41,317 bases of DNA, taken from assembly GCA_010672785.1 (NCBI GenBank), contig JAAHFX010000012.1, positions 1 through 41,317 of the forward strand, in the 5' to 3' direction. Every line of letters begins with the position of its first letter. Within the stretch, counting starts at the first letter, position 1. Source of the DNA: Sphaerospermopsis sp. SIO1G1 (GTDB lineage: Bacteria; Cyanobacteriota; Cyanobacteriia; Cyanobacteriales; Nostocaceae). Position numbers and translations under genes: made by a program. The notes beneath the pieces are model-generated. The model ran no database searches. It was not told where the DNA came from and saw only the letters and a list, made by a program, of their open reading frames with translations. Positions 24,808 through 31,795 of this stretch are shown here, piece by piece.

Positions 24808-25029
24808 CTACAGTTCAGGAATATGTTCATTTTCATAGTTTTCAATTAAAACACCGATGACTTCCATCAAAGATGCAAGAGGATGATTTTCATCTTCACC
24901 AATTTTATCTATGAGAGAGTCTAGTATATCAACTAAGTGTTTATATTCCTCTTCTGTGTGAGGAACAAAGACATTTTCAGTAATGGATGACCAAGCATTA
25001 ATGGTTTGTTCAATGTTTAAAGTTTGCAT
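24808..25029 (-). CDS. HigA-like antitoxin (copy 2)
   Basis: A 73-residue protein nearly identical to the antitoxin at 16021-16245 (MQTLNIEQTINAWSSITENV, then EENYKHLV-type and ENHPLASLMEVIGVLIENYE segments). The start is the ATG overlapping the HigB stop (TAATG). It lacks a clear DNA-binding domain, like copy 1. Confidence 0.82.
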   Translation of the reverse strand: MQTLNIEQTINAWSSITENVFVPHTEEEYKHLVDILDSLIDKIGEDENHPLASLMEVIGVLIENYENEHIPEL

Positions 25030-25316
25030 TATTCTTTCCACTTTCCTTCATCATATTCTGAATGTGTTAGCACGGCACGAATATAGACTTTTTTCCGGTT
25101 ATAATGAATTGCTGCAATTAGTCTAACTTTATTACCACCAATGTTAAAAACTGTTAGTTTACCTACTTGATCTGCTGATGGAAATATTTGACGTAATTCT
25201 ACAAATGATCCAAAATTATTTTCCTTAACTACTTGATACCATTGAGCTAAAGCATTTTTTGTATCTGGATAAAGTTTAGCAAATTCGTTTAGTCGTTTAC
25301 GAGTAATGACGTGCAT
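25029..25316 (-). CDS. HigB-type mRNA interferase toxin (copy 2)
   Basis: A 95-residue HigB paralogue of 15734-16021, the same length and mostly identical (MHVITRKRLNEFAKLYPDTK; FNIGGNKVRLIAAIHYN). Differences are scattered substitutions, so the duplication is not very recent. The upstream flank is also shared (TCAGGGTTTTCA just before the ATG in both). Confidence 0.9.
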   Translation of the reverse strand: MHVITRKRLNEFAKLYPDTKNALAQWYQVVKENNFGSFVELRQIFPSADQVGKLTVFNIGGNKVRLIAAIHYNRKKVYIRAVLTHSEYDEGKWKE

Positions 25317-25361
25317 CTGAAAACCCTGATTTTTTAGTCATTGAGTTATATCAATTTCATT

Positions 25362-25550
25362 TTAAATTACTCCATGTTCAAGTTTATCAGCAATTACTCG
25401 TAAAGCTAAAGCTTGCACATTAGATATTGCTTGTTGTTGATTTGAAGCATAAGCTAAAACACCTGGAATTTCTAAAATTTCTCCTATCCAACGTCCATCT
25501 TCTTCTTGTTCAAGTTCAATAGTTAAGCTATTAGGTATTAAGTTTTGCAT
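25362..25550 (-). CDS. HicB-like small protein (type II antitoxin family)
   Basis: A 62-residue protein with the partial RNase H-like fold of HicB/DUF1902 proteins (LTIELEQEEDGRWIGEILEI, PGVLAYASNQQQAISNVQAL). No HicA partner is adjacent; the HigBA pair follows downstream. Its start abuts the stop of the upstream gene, so it belongs to a short minus-strand operon from 26006. Confidence 0.78.
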   Translation of the reverse strand: MQNLIPNSLTIELEQEEDGRWIGEILEIPGVLAYASNQQQAISNVQALALRVIADKLEHGVI

Positions 25551-25753
25551 TATATCAACTCCATTTGTTTTAACTTGTCTTGTAGTTGTTGAAAAACTAA
25601 TTCACCTTCTATTATTTCACCTTGACGCAATTGTTCTGTTCCTTCAGCAATTTTTCGTCTTAGTTCACTGAGTTGTTTTTCTCTCTCTGTCATATCAATT
25701 AATTCTTCATTATTACTTCGCTCAATAAAGGGAAATCTTTTACCTTCAAGCAT
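25550..25753 (-). CDS. Small hypothetical protein, antitoxin-like
   Basis: A 67-residue, highly charged, helix-rich protein. The segment ELRRKIAEGTEQLRQGEIIE is reminiscent of the C-terminal part of ParD-like antitoxins, but there is no clear ribbon-helix-helix domain. It overlaps the upstream gene by 8 bp and abuts the HicB-like gene. Assignment to an antitoxin family is tentative. Confidence 0.6.
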   Translation of the reverse strand: MLEGKRFPFIERSNNEELIDMTEREKQLSELRRKIAEGTEQLRQGEIIEGELVFQQLQDKLKQMELI

Positions 25754-26006
25754 CGCCTTTTTCCTTTGCTGCTGTTAACATATCCGATAATGTTTGGGCA
25801 GCTTCGTGAGCATCATAGGGAGACCAAACAATTGCTTCAGTAGATGCTAGTTGCTCTAGTAATAATTTTTCCTCTGATTGATAATCTGGAGATTCTAAAT
25901 TACATCCTTCTTCTTTTGCTACTGCTAATAATAGAAAATGAATAAGACGCAGTTTATCATCATGGGATAGTTGACTAACAGTAGGTAGCAATTCATTTAG
26001 AGGCAT
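25746..26006 (-). CDS. Conserved small hypothetical protein
   Basis: An 86-residue protein starting MPLNELLPTVSQLSHDDKLR with a helical core (LIHFLLLAVAKEEG) and an EAAQTLSDMLTAAKEKG tail. Similar small proteins sit in front of antitoxin-like genes in cyanobacteria, resembling addiction-module components, but I cannot name a family. First gene of a minus-strand run of three overlapping genes. Confidence 0.62.
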   Translation of the reverse strand: MPLNELLPTVSQLSHDDKLRLIHFLLLAVAKEEGCNLESPDYQSEEKLLLEQLASTEAIVWSPYDAHEAAQTLSDMLTAAKEKGDA

Positions 26007-26141
26007 ATCGCAATTTATGACAGGATGGGATAATAATACTAAGATAGCAGCACTTCAATCGGAGTTAAACCACAACATCAGAAATGCGTTAGCGTAGCTT
26101 ACCAAAGGTATCACTCTCAAACCACAACATCGGAAACGTAT

Positions 26142-26420
26142 TTATTTATAAACATCTCCTCTTGCACCAATTGTAAAAATTTCAACTTCACCAGATTGGG
26201 TATTAGCTGTAAAAACTATTCTGATTTTACCGATACGTAATCTGTAAAATCCTTCCCATTCTCCCTTCATTTTTGTAATATCAAGTTCTGTAAAAGGAAT
26301 AATGGCTTGTTCTTCCACAAAAGCTAGAAGTTGAGATATTTTTTCCTGAATTTTATCAGCATCTTCAATATTTGCTTTTTCTAAAAATTTAACAGCGTTC
26401 TTACGAAATTTTATGACCAT
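26142..26420 (-). CDS. RelE/ParE-family toxin
   Basis: A 92-residue toxin-fold protein (MVIKFRKNAVKFLEKANIED, then KGEWEGFYRLRIGKIRIVFT and VEIFTIGARGDVYK). The YRLRIGKIRIVFT strand pair is the RelE/ParE hallmark. Its start overlaps the upstream antitoxin gene by 20 bp. It may act as a ribosome-dependent RNase (RelE) or gyrase poison (ParE); the sequence alone does not decide. Confidence 0.85.
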   Translation of the reverse strand: MVIKFRKNAVKFLEKANIEDADKIQEKISQLLAFVEEQAIIPFTELDITKMKGEWEGFYRLRIGKIRIVFTANTQSGEVEIFTIGARGDVYK

Positions 26421-26613
26421 GTTTTACCCACCCTGTCATATCAATTAATTCTTCATTTTCATAATCTGATGGTGAACCAAACATTTCATCTAGTTCTTCT
26501 TGTTCTTCGTCACTGACATAGGGGATGAGAATTTGACAAAGTAACATTCTTTCTTCTCGCAAAACTTCGCGGATACTTTCTTTGATTATTGCTTTTAGTT
26601 CTTTACTTTCCAT
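26401..26613 (-). CDS. Putative antitoxin of the RelE/ParE pair
   Basis: A 70-residue acidic protein (MESKELKAIIKESIREVLRE) that precedes and overlaps the toxin gene. The N-terminal helix and acidic C-terminal region fit a toxin-neutralising peptide. The motif NEELIDMTGW is partly shared with the unknown protein at 25550 (NEELIDMTER), suggesting these cargo genes have exchanged parts. Confidence 0.68.
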   Translation of the reverse strand: MESKELKAIIKESIREVLREERMLLCQILIPYVSDEEQEELDEMFGSPSDYENEELIDMTGWVKHGHKIS

Positions 26614-26654
26614 GATTTATATCCTTGAGAATACAAGTATTATACCGTTTTTAG

Positions 26655-26820
26655 TGGAAGCGATCGCACCTCACAACCCACACACTGGAAAAGCGATACC
26701 TTCGCTAACGCACTCAAACCAAACATTAGAAAAGCGATCACACTTCACAACCAAAATACTGGAAATGCGATCGCACATTAACATCAGAAATGCAATTATT
26801 ATCCACGATCCATGCAGAAA
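26655..26820. repeat. Degenerate tandem repeats built around HIP1-like GCGATCGCAC
   Basis: Four or more imperfect units of roughly 35 bp combine GCGATCGCAC or GCGATCACAC with CTTCACAACC and ACTGGAAAAGCGAT. A related short pair (ACCACAACATC(A/G)GAAA) lies at 26070-26135. No gene is encoded here, although one frame is accidentally open. Confidence 0.7.
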
Positions 26821-26941
26821 CGCAAAAGTATACCAAGAAATAAGCGTTTTATATAGTTATTGCGTAAATCCTGATCTATATTTTTTGTAGTATAATGTAT
26901 TATAGCAACTATATCATGTAAATTTTTGTCGGAGTTTAGAA

Positions 26942-27865
26942 GTGACAAAAGAAATTGATTTGATGAAACTTGTAATCGAAGTAGATGACGAGCTTATTCA
27001 AAAAGGGCTAGAACCCTTTCAACGTCGACAAGCTACTTACTTAATAATTGCACAGCGGTTGAATCCTGGTAGCAGTGTTATACTTGAGCATGATCTGCTA
27101 TTCAATGCCGTAAATCAGATATACAAAGAACTATATCGTTTAACAGATTTGGTAATGCCACCTATACATATCGGAGCATTCATGTTTCGAGATGTCTTTT
27201 TTCCTCTACATATACCACTTATTTATGGCTCACCAGCAATTAATCCAGTAGATTTTCTAATAGACGTACCTGATATACAAAAACAATGGCTGTTTAATGA
27301 TCAACAGACTGGCTTAACATTCTTCGATCAGGTTATCGATCTAATAGATTTTACGTATGGACTTGATGATCTTGAAAAGATGAAAAAACTACCAGATAAA
27401 ACAGTGGAATTTTGGTATCTAGCAAAACAGCAGATGGAAGCAGCAGCCGCAACGCTTCTAGGCTCGTTCAATAAATATGCTGTAATTCAAAACTGTTGTA
27501 TTGCAACTGAGTTACTTTTAAAAGGCACTCTAATAGCTAAAGGTATTGATGAAAAAACTTTGGCAGATAGAAAGCAGGGCTATGGGCATAATCTTGGAAA
27601 TCTTGTAAATAAAACTGCTGATAATCTACCTAATATAAACAAAGAAATCCTCTTATTCGTAGTTCAGCAGTTACCAGACTATGTTCAAAGTCGATACCAG
27701 GCTCAAAACTTTTCACGCCTGGATATTGGAAAATTTTTGATGAATACTCAATACATCAGTGGTGAGATTTTGCGTCAGTTCTCCAATCGCAATTGTCGAG
27801 CAGACTTTACAGTAATATCGAATGGAAATTGGGACTTGAGTTATCGAACATTTCCAAAAAAGTAG
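26942..27865 (+). CDS. Hypothetical protein with HEPN-like C-terminal region
   Basis: A 307-residue soluble protein. The first 150 residues match nothing I recognise (PFQRRQATYLIIAQRLNPGS; PPIHIGAFMFRDVFFPLHIP). The C-terminal half has AATLLGSFNKYAVIQNCCIA, TELLLKGTLIAKG and KQGYGHNLGNLVNKTAD, a pattern typical of HEPN domains (helical, nucleotide-binding or RNase fold, frequent in toxin and defence systems). The RX4-6H catalytic motif is not clear. The start is GTG 26942, with an ATG at 26963 as alternative. Codon use is less AT-biased than nearby genes, suggesting a separate origin. Confidence 0.65.
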   Translation: MTKEIDLMKLVIEVDDELIQKGLEPFQRRQATYLIIAQRLNPGSSVILEHDLLFNAVNQIYKELYRLTDLVMPPIHIGAFMFRDVFFPLHIPLIYGSPAINPVDFLIDVPDIQKQWLFNDQQTGLTFFDQVIDLIDFTYGLDDLEKMKKLPDKTVEFWYLAKQQMEAAAATLLGSFNKYAVIQNCCIATELLLKGTLIAKGIDEKTLADRKQGYGHNLGNLVNKTADNLPNINKEILLFVVQQLPDYVQSRYQAQNFSRLDIGKFLMNTQYISGEILRQFSNRNCRADFTVISNGNWDLSYRTFPKK

Positions 27866-27959
27866 AGTAATATAATGTCTGCCTAAATTTCCGTCAATGT
27901 TGCAGTGGCTATTAGCTGAGTTATGATAGTGTATTTGCATTCAGTTGTTAGAACTGTTT

Positions 27960-28151
27960 TAAAAATCAGTAACCAATATATCAAAAACCAAGTATCCCCC
28001 TAGACACAAGGTAAAAAATAGGGTAAAAAACCATATAAACCCAAACAAAAACCCCATTTCCCCAACAAAATACCAGGGCAAAAATAGGGAACAAAAAAAC
28101 CAAACTACTCCCACAAACCCACGAACAAAAACCCTAACCAACCCCCTCCTA
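27960..28151. other. Strand-asymmetric A/C-rich (G/T-rich on minus) tract at the nifH border
   Basis: About 190 bp in which the plus strand is almost all A and C with few T and G. On the minus strand four G-runs at 28111-28113, 28119-28121, 28133-28135 and 28142-28146 are spaced by 5, 11 and 6-7 bases and could form a G-quadruplex 6 bp from the recombination core. The frame that is open through this tract is low-complexity and not a credible gene. Confidence 0.7.
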
Positions 28152-28160
28152 ACCTTCACG
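28152..28160. other. Core direct repeat of the nifH element, high-coordinate copy
   Basis: ACCTTCACG, identical to 22426-22434. The next codon into the element is TAG, so truncation is immediate. Confidence 0.92.
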
Positions 28161-28586
28161 AATAGGCATAGCAAAACCACCACATACAACGTCACCTAAT
28201 ACGTCGTAGGAAACGAAGTCTAAGTCAGTGTAAGCGCCATTTTCTTCTAAGAAGTTAATAGCGGTGATAATACCACGACCAGCACAACCAACACCGGGTT
28301 CTGGACCACCAGATTCAACACACTTCACACCACGGAAACCTGTTAACATGATTTCTTCAAGTTCCAGGTCTTCTACTGAACCTTTTTCAGCAGCTAAGTG
28401 TAATACGGTTGTTTGAGCTTTAGAGTGAAGCATCAAACGGGTGGAGTCAGCTTTAGGGTCACAACCTACGATCATGATGCGTTGACCCACTTCAGCCATA
28501 GCTGCGAGAGTGTTTTGAGAGGTTGTGGACTTACCGATACCGCCTTTGCCGTAGAATGCTATCTGTCTAATATTTTCGTCGGTCAT
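28152..28586 (-). CDS. nifH: nifH, 5' segment (nitrogenase iron protein)
   Basis: The N-terminal 145 residues of dinitrogenase reductase, the ATP-dependent electron donor to the MoFe protein. Walker A is GKGGIGKST (residues 13-21), and the 4Fe-4S ligands are Cys101 (GVGCAGRGI) and Cys135 (GDVVCGGFAM). It opens MTDENIRQIAFYGKGGIGKS. Without excision the product is a 145-residue fragment lacking the Switch II-distal half. The nifU-nifH spacer upstream is 232 bp and contains a palindromic repeat; nifH in related species has its own strong transcript, but I cannot place the promoter. Confidence 0.96.
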
Positions 28587-28770
28587 TGTTTCTATTTCCT
28601 AGTAGTAGTGGTTTACTGGTCTTGTTGTTTGTGAAATTCTCACGCCTTGTATCTACGGCAGTGAGCGTGTAAATAGAACGTCGCTATGGTGGCGAGCGCT
28701 CTACCAAACATAGATTTTGTGTTGTGTTCATAGTGTTTATGGAGTTGTAAAGAATTTTCTTTTGTTTGGT

Positions 28771-28802
28771 GTAGGGGTAAAGCGCATTGCTAAACCCTTA
28801 CT
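28771..28802. repeat. Intergenic palindrome, copy 2 (nifU-nifH spacer)
   Basis: GTAGGGGTAAAGCGCATTGC followed by TAAACCCTTAC; a diverged copy of the 2621-2649 palindrome, with weaker arms. Confidence 0.65.
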
Positions 28803-28818
28803 ATTTAGAGTTTGTTTG

Positions 28819-29721
28819 CTAAACTTCTTCAACAATGATGTCTTTGCTGATGCGATCGCGTAATCTTGATTCAATCGCAACTTTCAGAGTTGCAGTGCTG
28901 CTAGGACATGAACCGCAAGCACCTTTAAGAATTACTTTTACTTTATTGCCTTCGATATCATATAGTTCAACATCTCCCCCATCGGCAATTAAAACGGGTC
29001 GGACTTCTTCATCTAATACTTTTTGAATTAGGGCGATTCTTTGAACGTTAGTTAATGGTTTTTGTATCCCTAATGTCGAATCTTTTGTGTTAGCTGGTAC
29101 GCTATTTGTATTTGCAATTTCTTTTTCGTACTCTTGCTTAACTTCCTTTATTATATCATCAATCTTCGCTAAACAAGAACCGCATCCGCCACCAGCTTTT
29201 ACATAATTTGTTACCTGTTCTGCACTGAAGAGGTTGTTCTGTCTGACTGCTTTCTTAATCTTAGCATCTGTGATTCCGAAACAGCTACAGATTAGGACAC
29301 CTTCATCATCGTCCTCATGAGCTTCTATGGGAATACCACGATAGTTATAAATTGCAGCTTCTAAAGCTTCCTGTCCCATTACAGAACAGTGCATTTTCGC
29401 TTCAGGTAAACCGCCTAAATAATCAGCGATTTCTTTATTTGTCACATTCAAAGCTTCATCTAAACTTAGACCCTTAACCATTTCAGTTAAAGCACTAGAA
29501 GAAGCGATCGCACTGGTGCAACCAAAGGTTTGAAAACGAGCATCAAGAATTTTATCTGTTGCTTCTTCAACTTTCAAATGTAATCTTAAAGCATCACCAC
29601 AAGCGATACTTCCTACGTCCCCAACTGATACTTTCACACCAGGTTCATGATTATCTTCAATAGACCCTTGGTTTTTGGGTTCGTAAAACAATTCTAATAC
29701 TTTATCAGTGTAGTCCCACAT
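28819..29721 (-). CDS. nifU: Fe-S cluster scaffold NifU
   Basis: A 300-residue three-domain NifU, the scaffold that assembles Fe-S clusters for nitrogenase with sulfur from NifS. The N-terminal IscU-like domain has Cys41 (SIACGDAL), Cys68 (TFGCTSAIA) and Cys112 (MHCSVMG). The central BFD-type domain binds a permanent 2Fe-2S cluster through Cys145, Cys147 (ICSCFGITD), Cys180 and Cys183 (GGGCGSC). The C-terminal Nfu domain has Cys269 and Cys272 (GACGSCPSST). All ligands are present. It lies between nifS and nifH, with 146 bp and 232 bp spacers. Confidence 0.97.
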   Translation of the reverse strand: MWDYTDKVLELFYEPKNQGSIEDNHEPGVKVSVGDVGSIACGDALRLHLKVEEATDKILDARFQTFGCTSAIASSSALTEMVKGLSLDEALNVTNKEIADYLGGLPEAKMHCSVMGQEALEAAIYNYRGIPIEAHEDDDEGVLICSCFGITDAKIKKAVRQNNLFSAEQVTNYVKAGGGCGSCLAKIDDIIKEVKQEYEKEIANTNSVPANTKDSTLGIQKPLTNVQRIALIQKVLDEEVRPVLIADGGDVELYDIEGNKVKVILKGACGSCPSSTATLKVAIESRLRDRISKDIIVEEV

Positions 29722-29776
29722 AGTTGTTTTCCGATTTTGGATTTTAGATTTTGGATGTTAGATGGTTCATTAGGAG

Positions 29777-29805
29777 GTAGGGGTTTAGCAATGCTAAACC
29801 CGTAC
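29777..29805. repeat. Intergenic palindrome, copy 3 (nifS-nifU spacer)
   Basis: GGGTTTAGCAATGCTAAACC flanked by GTAG and CGTAC, almost identical to copy 1 at 2621-2649. Confidence 0.8.
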
Positions 29806-29835
29806 AATATTCAGGATTAAATAATGAATATTACT

Positions 29836-29863
29836 GTCACCTGTCACCTGTCAACTGTCACCT
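29836..29863. repeat. Heptamer tandem repeat (GTCACCT)4, second run
   Basis: Four units, the third being GTCAACT, end four bases before the nifS stop codon. It parallels the run after nifE (2701-2728). Confidence 0.85.
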
Positions 29864-29867
29864 AAAT

Positions 29868-31088
29868 TTACCGATTTACTAAAGTTTGCGCTTGTTGTTG
29901 TAACCAACTAGCATCATCATTTTTGAAGGGAGATAATGCTCGTAGTTTTTCGACAATTTCTGGCATCACTGAAATGACTTGATCAACTTCTTCCTCAGTA
30001 GTGTAGCGACTTAAACTGAACCGAATTGAACCATGTAAAGTAGTGTAGGGTAAACCCATTGCTCGTAAAACATGAGAAGGTTCTAAAGAACCAGAAGTAC
30101 AAGCAGAACCAGAGGAAGCACAAATACCATGCTTATTGAGAAGTAACAGAATTGCTTCACCTTCAATATACTTGAAACCAATATTAGAAGTGTTAGGTAA
30201 TCTATGATTTACATCACCATTTACTTCACAATCAGGAATTTTTTCAAGTAAAGCTTTCTCCAAGCGATCGCGCAATTTTCTTTCTTTCTCTGTTCCTTCT
30301 TGTAAGTGTGATAATTCCAATTCTGCTGCTTTACCTAAAGCAATAATACCGGGGACATTTTCTGTACCTGCTCTCCGTCCTCTTTCTTGATGTCCACCTA
30401 TTAAGAAAGGACGGAATCTGACACCACGTCTAACATATAAAGCACCAATACCCTTGGGAGCGTGAATTTTGTGACCAGATATAGTTAACATATCAATTGT
30501 ACTGGTCTTCATATTCAAGGGTACTTTACCTACCGCTTGTACTGCATCAACGTGAAAGATTGCTCCATATTCTTTAACTCTAGCACCAATTTCTTCAATG
30601 GGAAAAATTGTGCCGGTCTCATTATTGGCATACATTATTGTTACTAAAGCAGTATTGCCAGTAAGAGAAGCTTCTAACTCATTCAAATCAATTTGTCCAT
30701 TACTATTAACAGACAAATAAGTAACTTGATAACCTTGGGTTTCCAACTGTTTGCAAACATTCAAAACAGCAGGATGTTCTACTTGGGAAGTGATGATATG
30801 ACGCTTTTCTGGTTGAGCTAATAAAGCCGCACGAATAGCAGCATTATCACCTTCAGAACCACAACTAGTGAAGACAATTTCGGAAGAGTCTTCAGCACCT
30901 AACAAAGCTGCAACATTTTCTCTAGCCTTCTTCACATCTTTAGCTAATTGTCCGCCAAAAGTGTGCATACTAGAAGGATTAGCATAGTAGTCACTCAAAT
31001 AAGGTAACATTGCCTCAACAACTTGAGGAGCTACTTTTGTAGTTGCATTATTATCAAGATAGATGCAATTCTTTAACATTTCACTCAT
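29868..31088 (-). CDS. nifS: Cysteine desulfurase NifS
   Basis: A 406-residue PLP-dependent cysteine desulfurase that supplies sulfur to NifU. Features: IYLDNNATTKVAPQVVEAML at the N-terminus, the PLP-lysine segment TISGHKIHAPKGIGALYVRR (Lys about 208), GGHQERGRRAGTENVPGIIA, and the catalytic loop ASSGSACTSGSLEPSHVLRA with the persulfide cysteine (about 332). A HIP1 site lies within the gene (30265-30272). It follows fdxN by 118 bp. The start at 31088 gives a short MSEMLKNC extension; an internal start is possible. Confidence 0.97.
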   Translation of the reverse strand: MSEMLKNCIYLDNNATTKVAPQVVEAMLPYLSDYYANPSSMHTFGGQLAKDVKKARENVAALLGAEDSSEIVFTSCGSEGDNAAIRAALLAQPEKRHIITSQVEHPAVLNVCKQLETQGYQVTYLSVNSNGQIDLNELEASLTGNTALVTIMYANNETGTIFPIEEIGARVKEYGAIFHVDAVQAVGKVPLNMKTSTIDMLTISGHKIHAPKGIGALYVRRGVRFRPFLIGGHQERGRRAGTENVPGIIALGKAAELELSHLQEGTEKERKLRDRLEKALLEKIPDCEVNGDVNHRLPNTSNIGFKYIEGEAILLLLNKHGICASSGSACTSGSLEPSHVLRAMGLPYTTLHGSIRFSLSRYTTEEEVDQVISVMPEIVEKLRALSPFKNDDASWLQQQAQTLVNR

Positions 31089-31206
31089 TAGTTATTACTT
31101 ATGATTTATTGTTTATGAATAGGTAACAGGGAATAGGGAATAGGTAACAGGAAAGAAATAATCATCTTCCCCAGTCACCATTCACCATTCACTATTCACA
31201 AATTCC

Positions 31207-31545
31207 CTAAACTATGGCTTGATTCTTTTTCAATTGTTCCGATAATTTCTGGGAATATATGTTGTACCAACGTTCCCAATAATCTTGTTTATTGGTTAAC
31301 TTTGCCATTATTCGGTTGTATGTAGCAAACCACATCTCCCAATAGTCACTTAATTGTTCTACACAGCCATTAGCAGTAGGACAAACTGCTTTACATTGAG
31401 GTACTGTGTAAATACTATCTGCACAGTTTGTACAACGTTCCGAGTCTATAACGTGTCTACCTTCAATTTCTTGAATTGCACCATTAGGACATACAGACAC
31501 ACAAAGATTGCAGGAAATACACTGGCTAGTAATTGTGTAAGCCAT
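31207..31545 (-). CDS. fdxN: Ferredoxin FdxN (2x 4Fe-4S)
   Basis: A 112-residue bacterial-type ferredoxin. The first cluster motif is CISCNLCVSVCPNGA; the second set is CTNCADSIYTVPQCKAVCPT, with the usual insertion between its second and third cysteines. It is the ferredoxin of the nifB-fdxN-nifS-nifU operon, thought to serve NifB or Fe-S delivery. In PCC 7120 fdxN is interrupted by its own element (xisF/H/I); here it is continuous, showing the elements in this strain differ in position. A ribosome-binding site (AAAGGAGAA) precedes the start. Confidence 0.96.
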   Translation of the reverse strand: MAYTITSQCISCNLCVSVCPNGAIQEIEGRHVIDSERCTNCADSIYTVPQCKAVCPTANGCVEQLSDYWEMWFATYNRIMAKLTNKQDYWERWYNIYSQKLSEQLKKNQAIV

Positions 31546-31602
31546 GATTATTTCTCCTTTAAGGTTTTTGGGCTGTAGTAATGGGTGAATAAAGAAGGCA
31601 AA

Positions 31603-31679
31603 AGCAGTTATCAGTTATCAGTTATCAGGTATCAGTTATCAGTTATCAGGTATCAGGTTTCAGTTATCAGTTAACATGA
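31603..31679. repeat. Heptamer tandem repeat (CAGTTAT/CAGGTAT) in the nifB-fdxN spacer
   Basis: About ten consecutive 7-bp units, CAGTTAT with CAGGTAT and CAGGTTT variants. A related short run occurs near 1091 in the nifN-nifX spacer. Confidence 0.85.
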
Positions 31680-31748
31680 TCTGATTTGATAATTAACTAA
31701 TAACTGGTTACTGTTTACATTCAAATCTACCTCTAACTTTTGACTTCA

Positions 31749-31789
31749 TTAATGCCAATTCGTAATTCGTAATTCGTAATTGGCATTAA
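31749..31789. repeat. Perfect 12-bp inverted repeat enclosing heptamer units
   Basis: TTAATGCCAATT (31749-31760) and AATTGGCATTAA (31778-31789) enclose CGTAATTCGTAATTCGT, the same heptamer as the array at 1-139. It lies 6 bp downstream of the nifB stop and could form a strong hairpin at the nifB 3' end. Confidence 0.85.
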
Positions 31790-31795
31790 AATTCA

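Larger units (their letters stand above)
22426..28160. mobile_element. nifH interruption element (5,726 bp, excisable)
   Basis: The element is bounded by a 9-bp direct repeat and 5,726 bp long from repeat to repeat. Unexcised nifH ends with Arg-Glu-Gly then TAG immediately after the repeat. Excision gives PIREGKAQEIYIVTSG, the conserved NifH sequence. Cargo: a tyrosine recombinase at the low border, a methyltransferase, a HigBA pair, HicB-like and other small antitoxin-like genes, a RelE-type toxin pair, a HEPN-like protein and an A/C-rich tract at the high border. All small cargo genes except the recombinase and the HEPN-like gene are on the minus strand. Confidence 0.94.

Noticed and set aside
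26582..26890. Plus-strand open frame of 102 codons
   Set aside because: It runs through degenerate HIP1-containing repeats and antisense to the antitoxin at 26401.
27959..28195. Minus-strand open frame across the nifH border
   Set aside because: It encodes only low-complexity hydrophobic sequence from the G/T-rich tract and overlaps nifH in another frame.
4687..28586. Calling split nifH, nifD and nifK decayed pseudogenes
   Set aside because: Every break sits between exact direct repeats, and joining restores full-length, motif-complete proteins. Random decay would not do this.
31207..31545. An fdxN interruption like that of PCC 7120
   Set aside because: fdxN is read without a break through both cluster motifs, so no element is present here.
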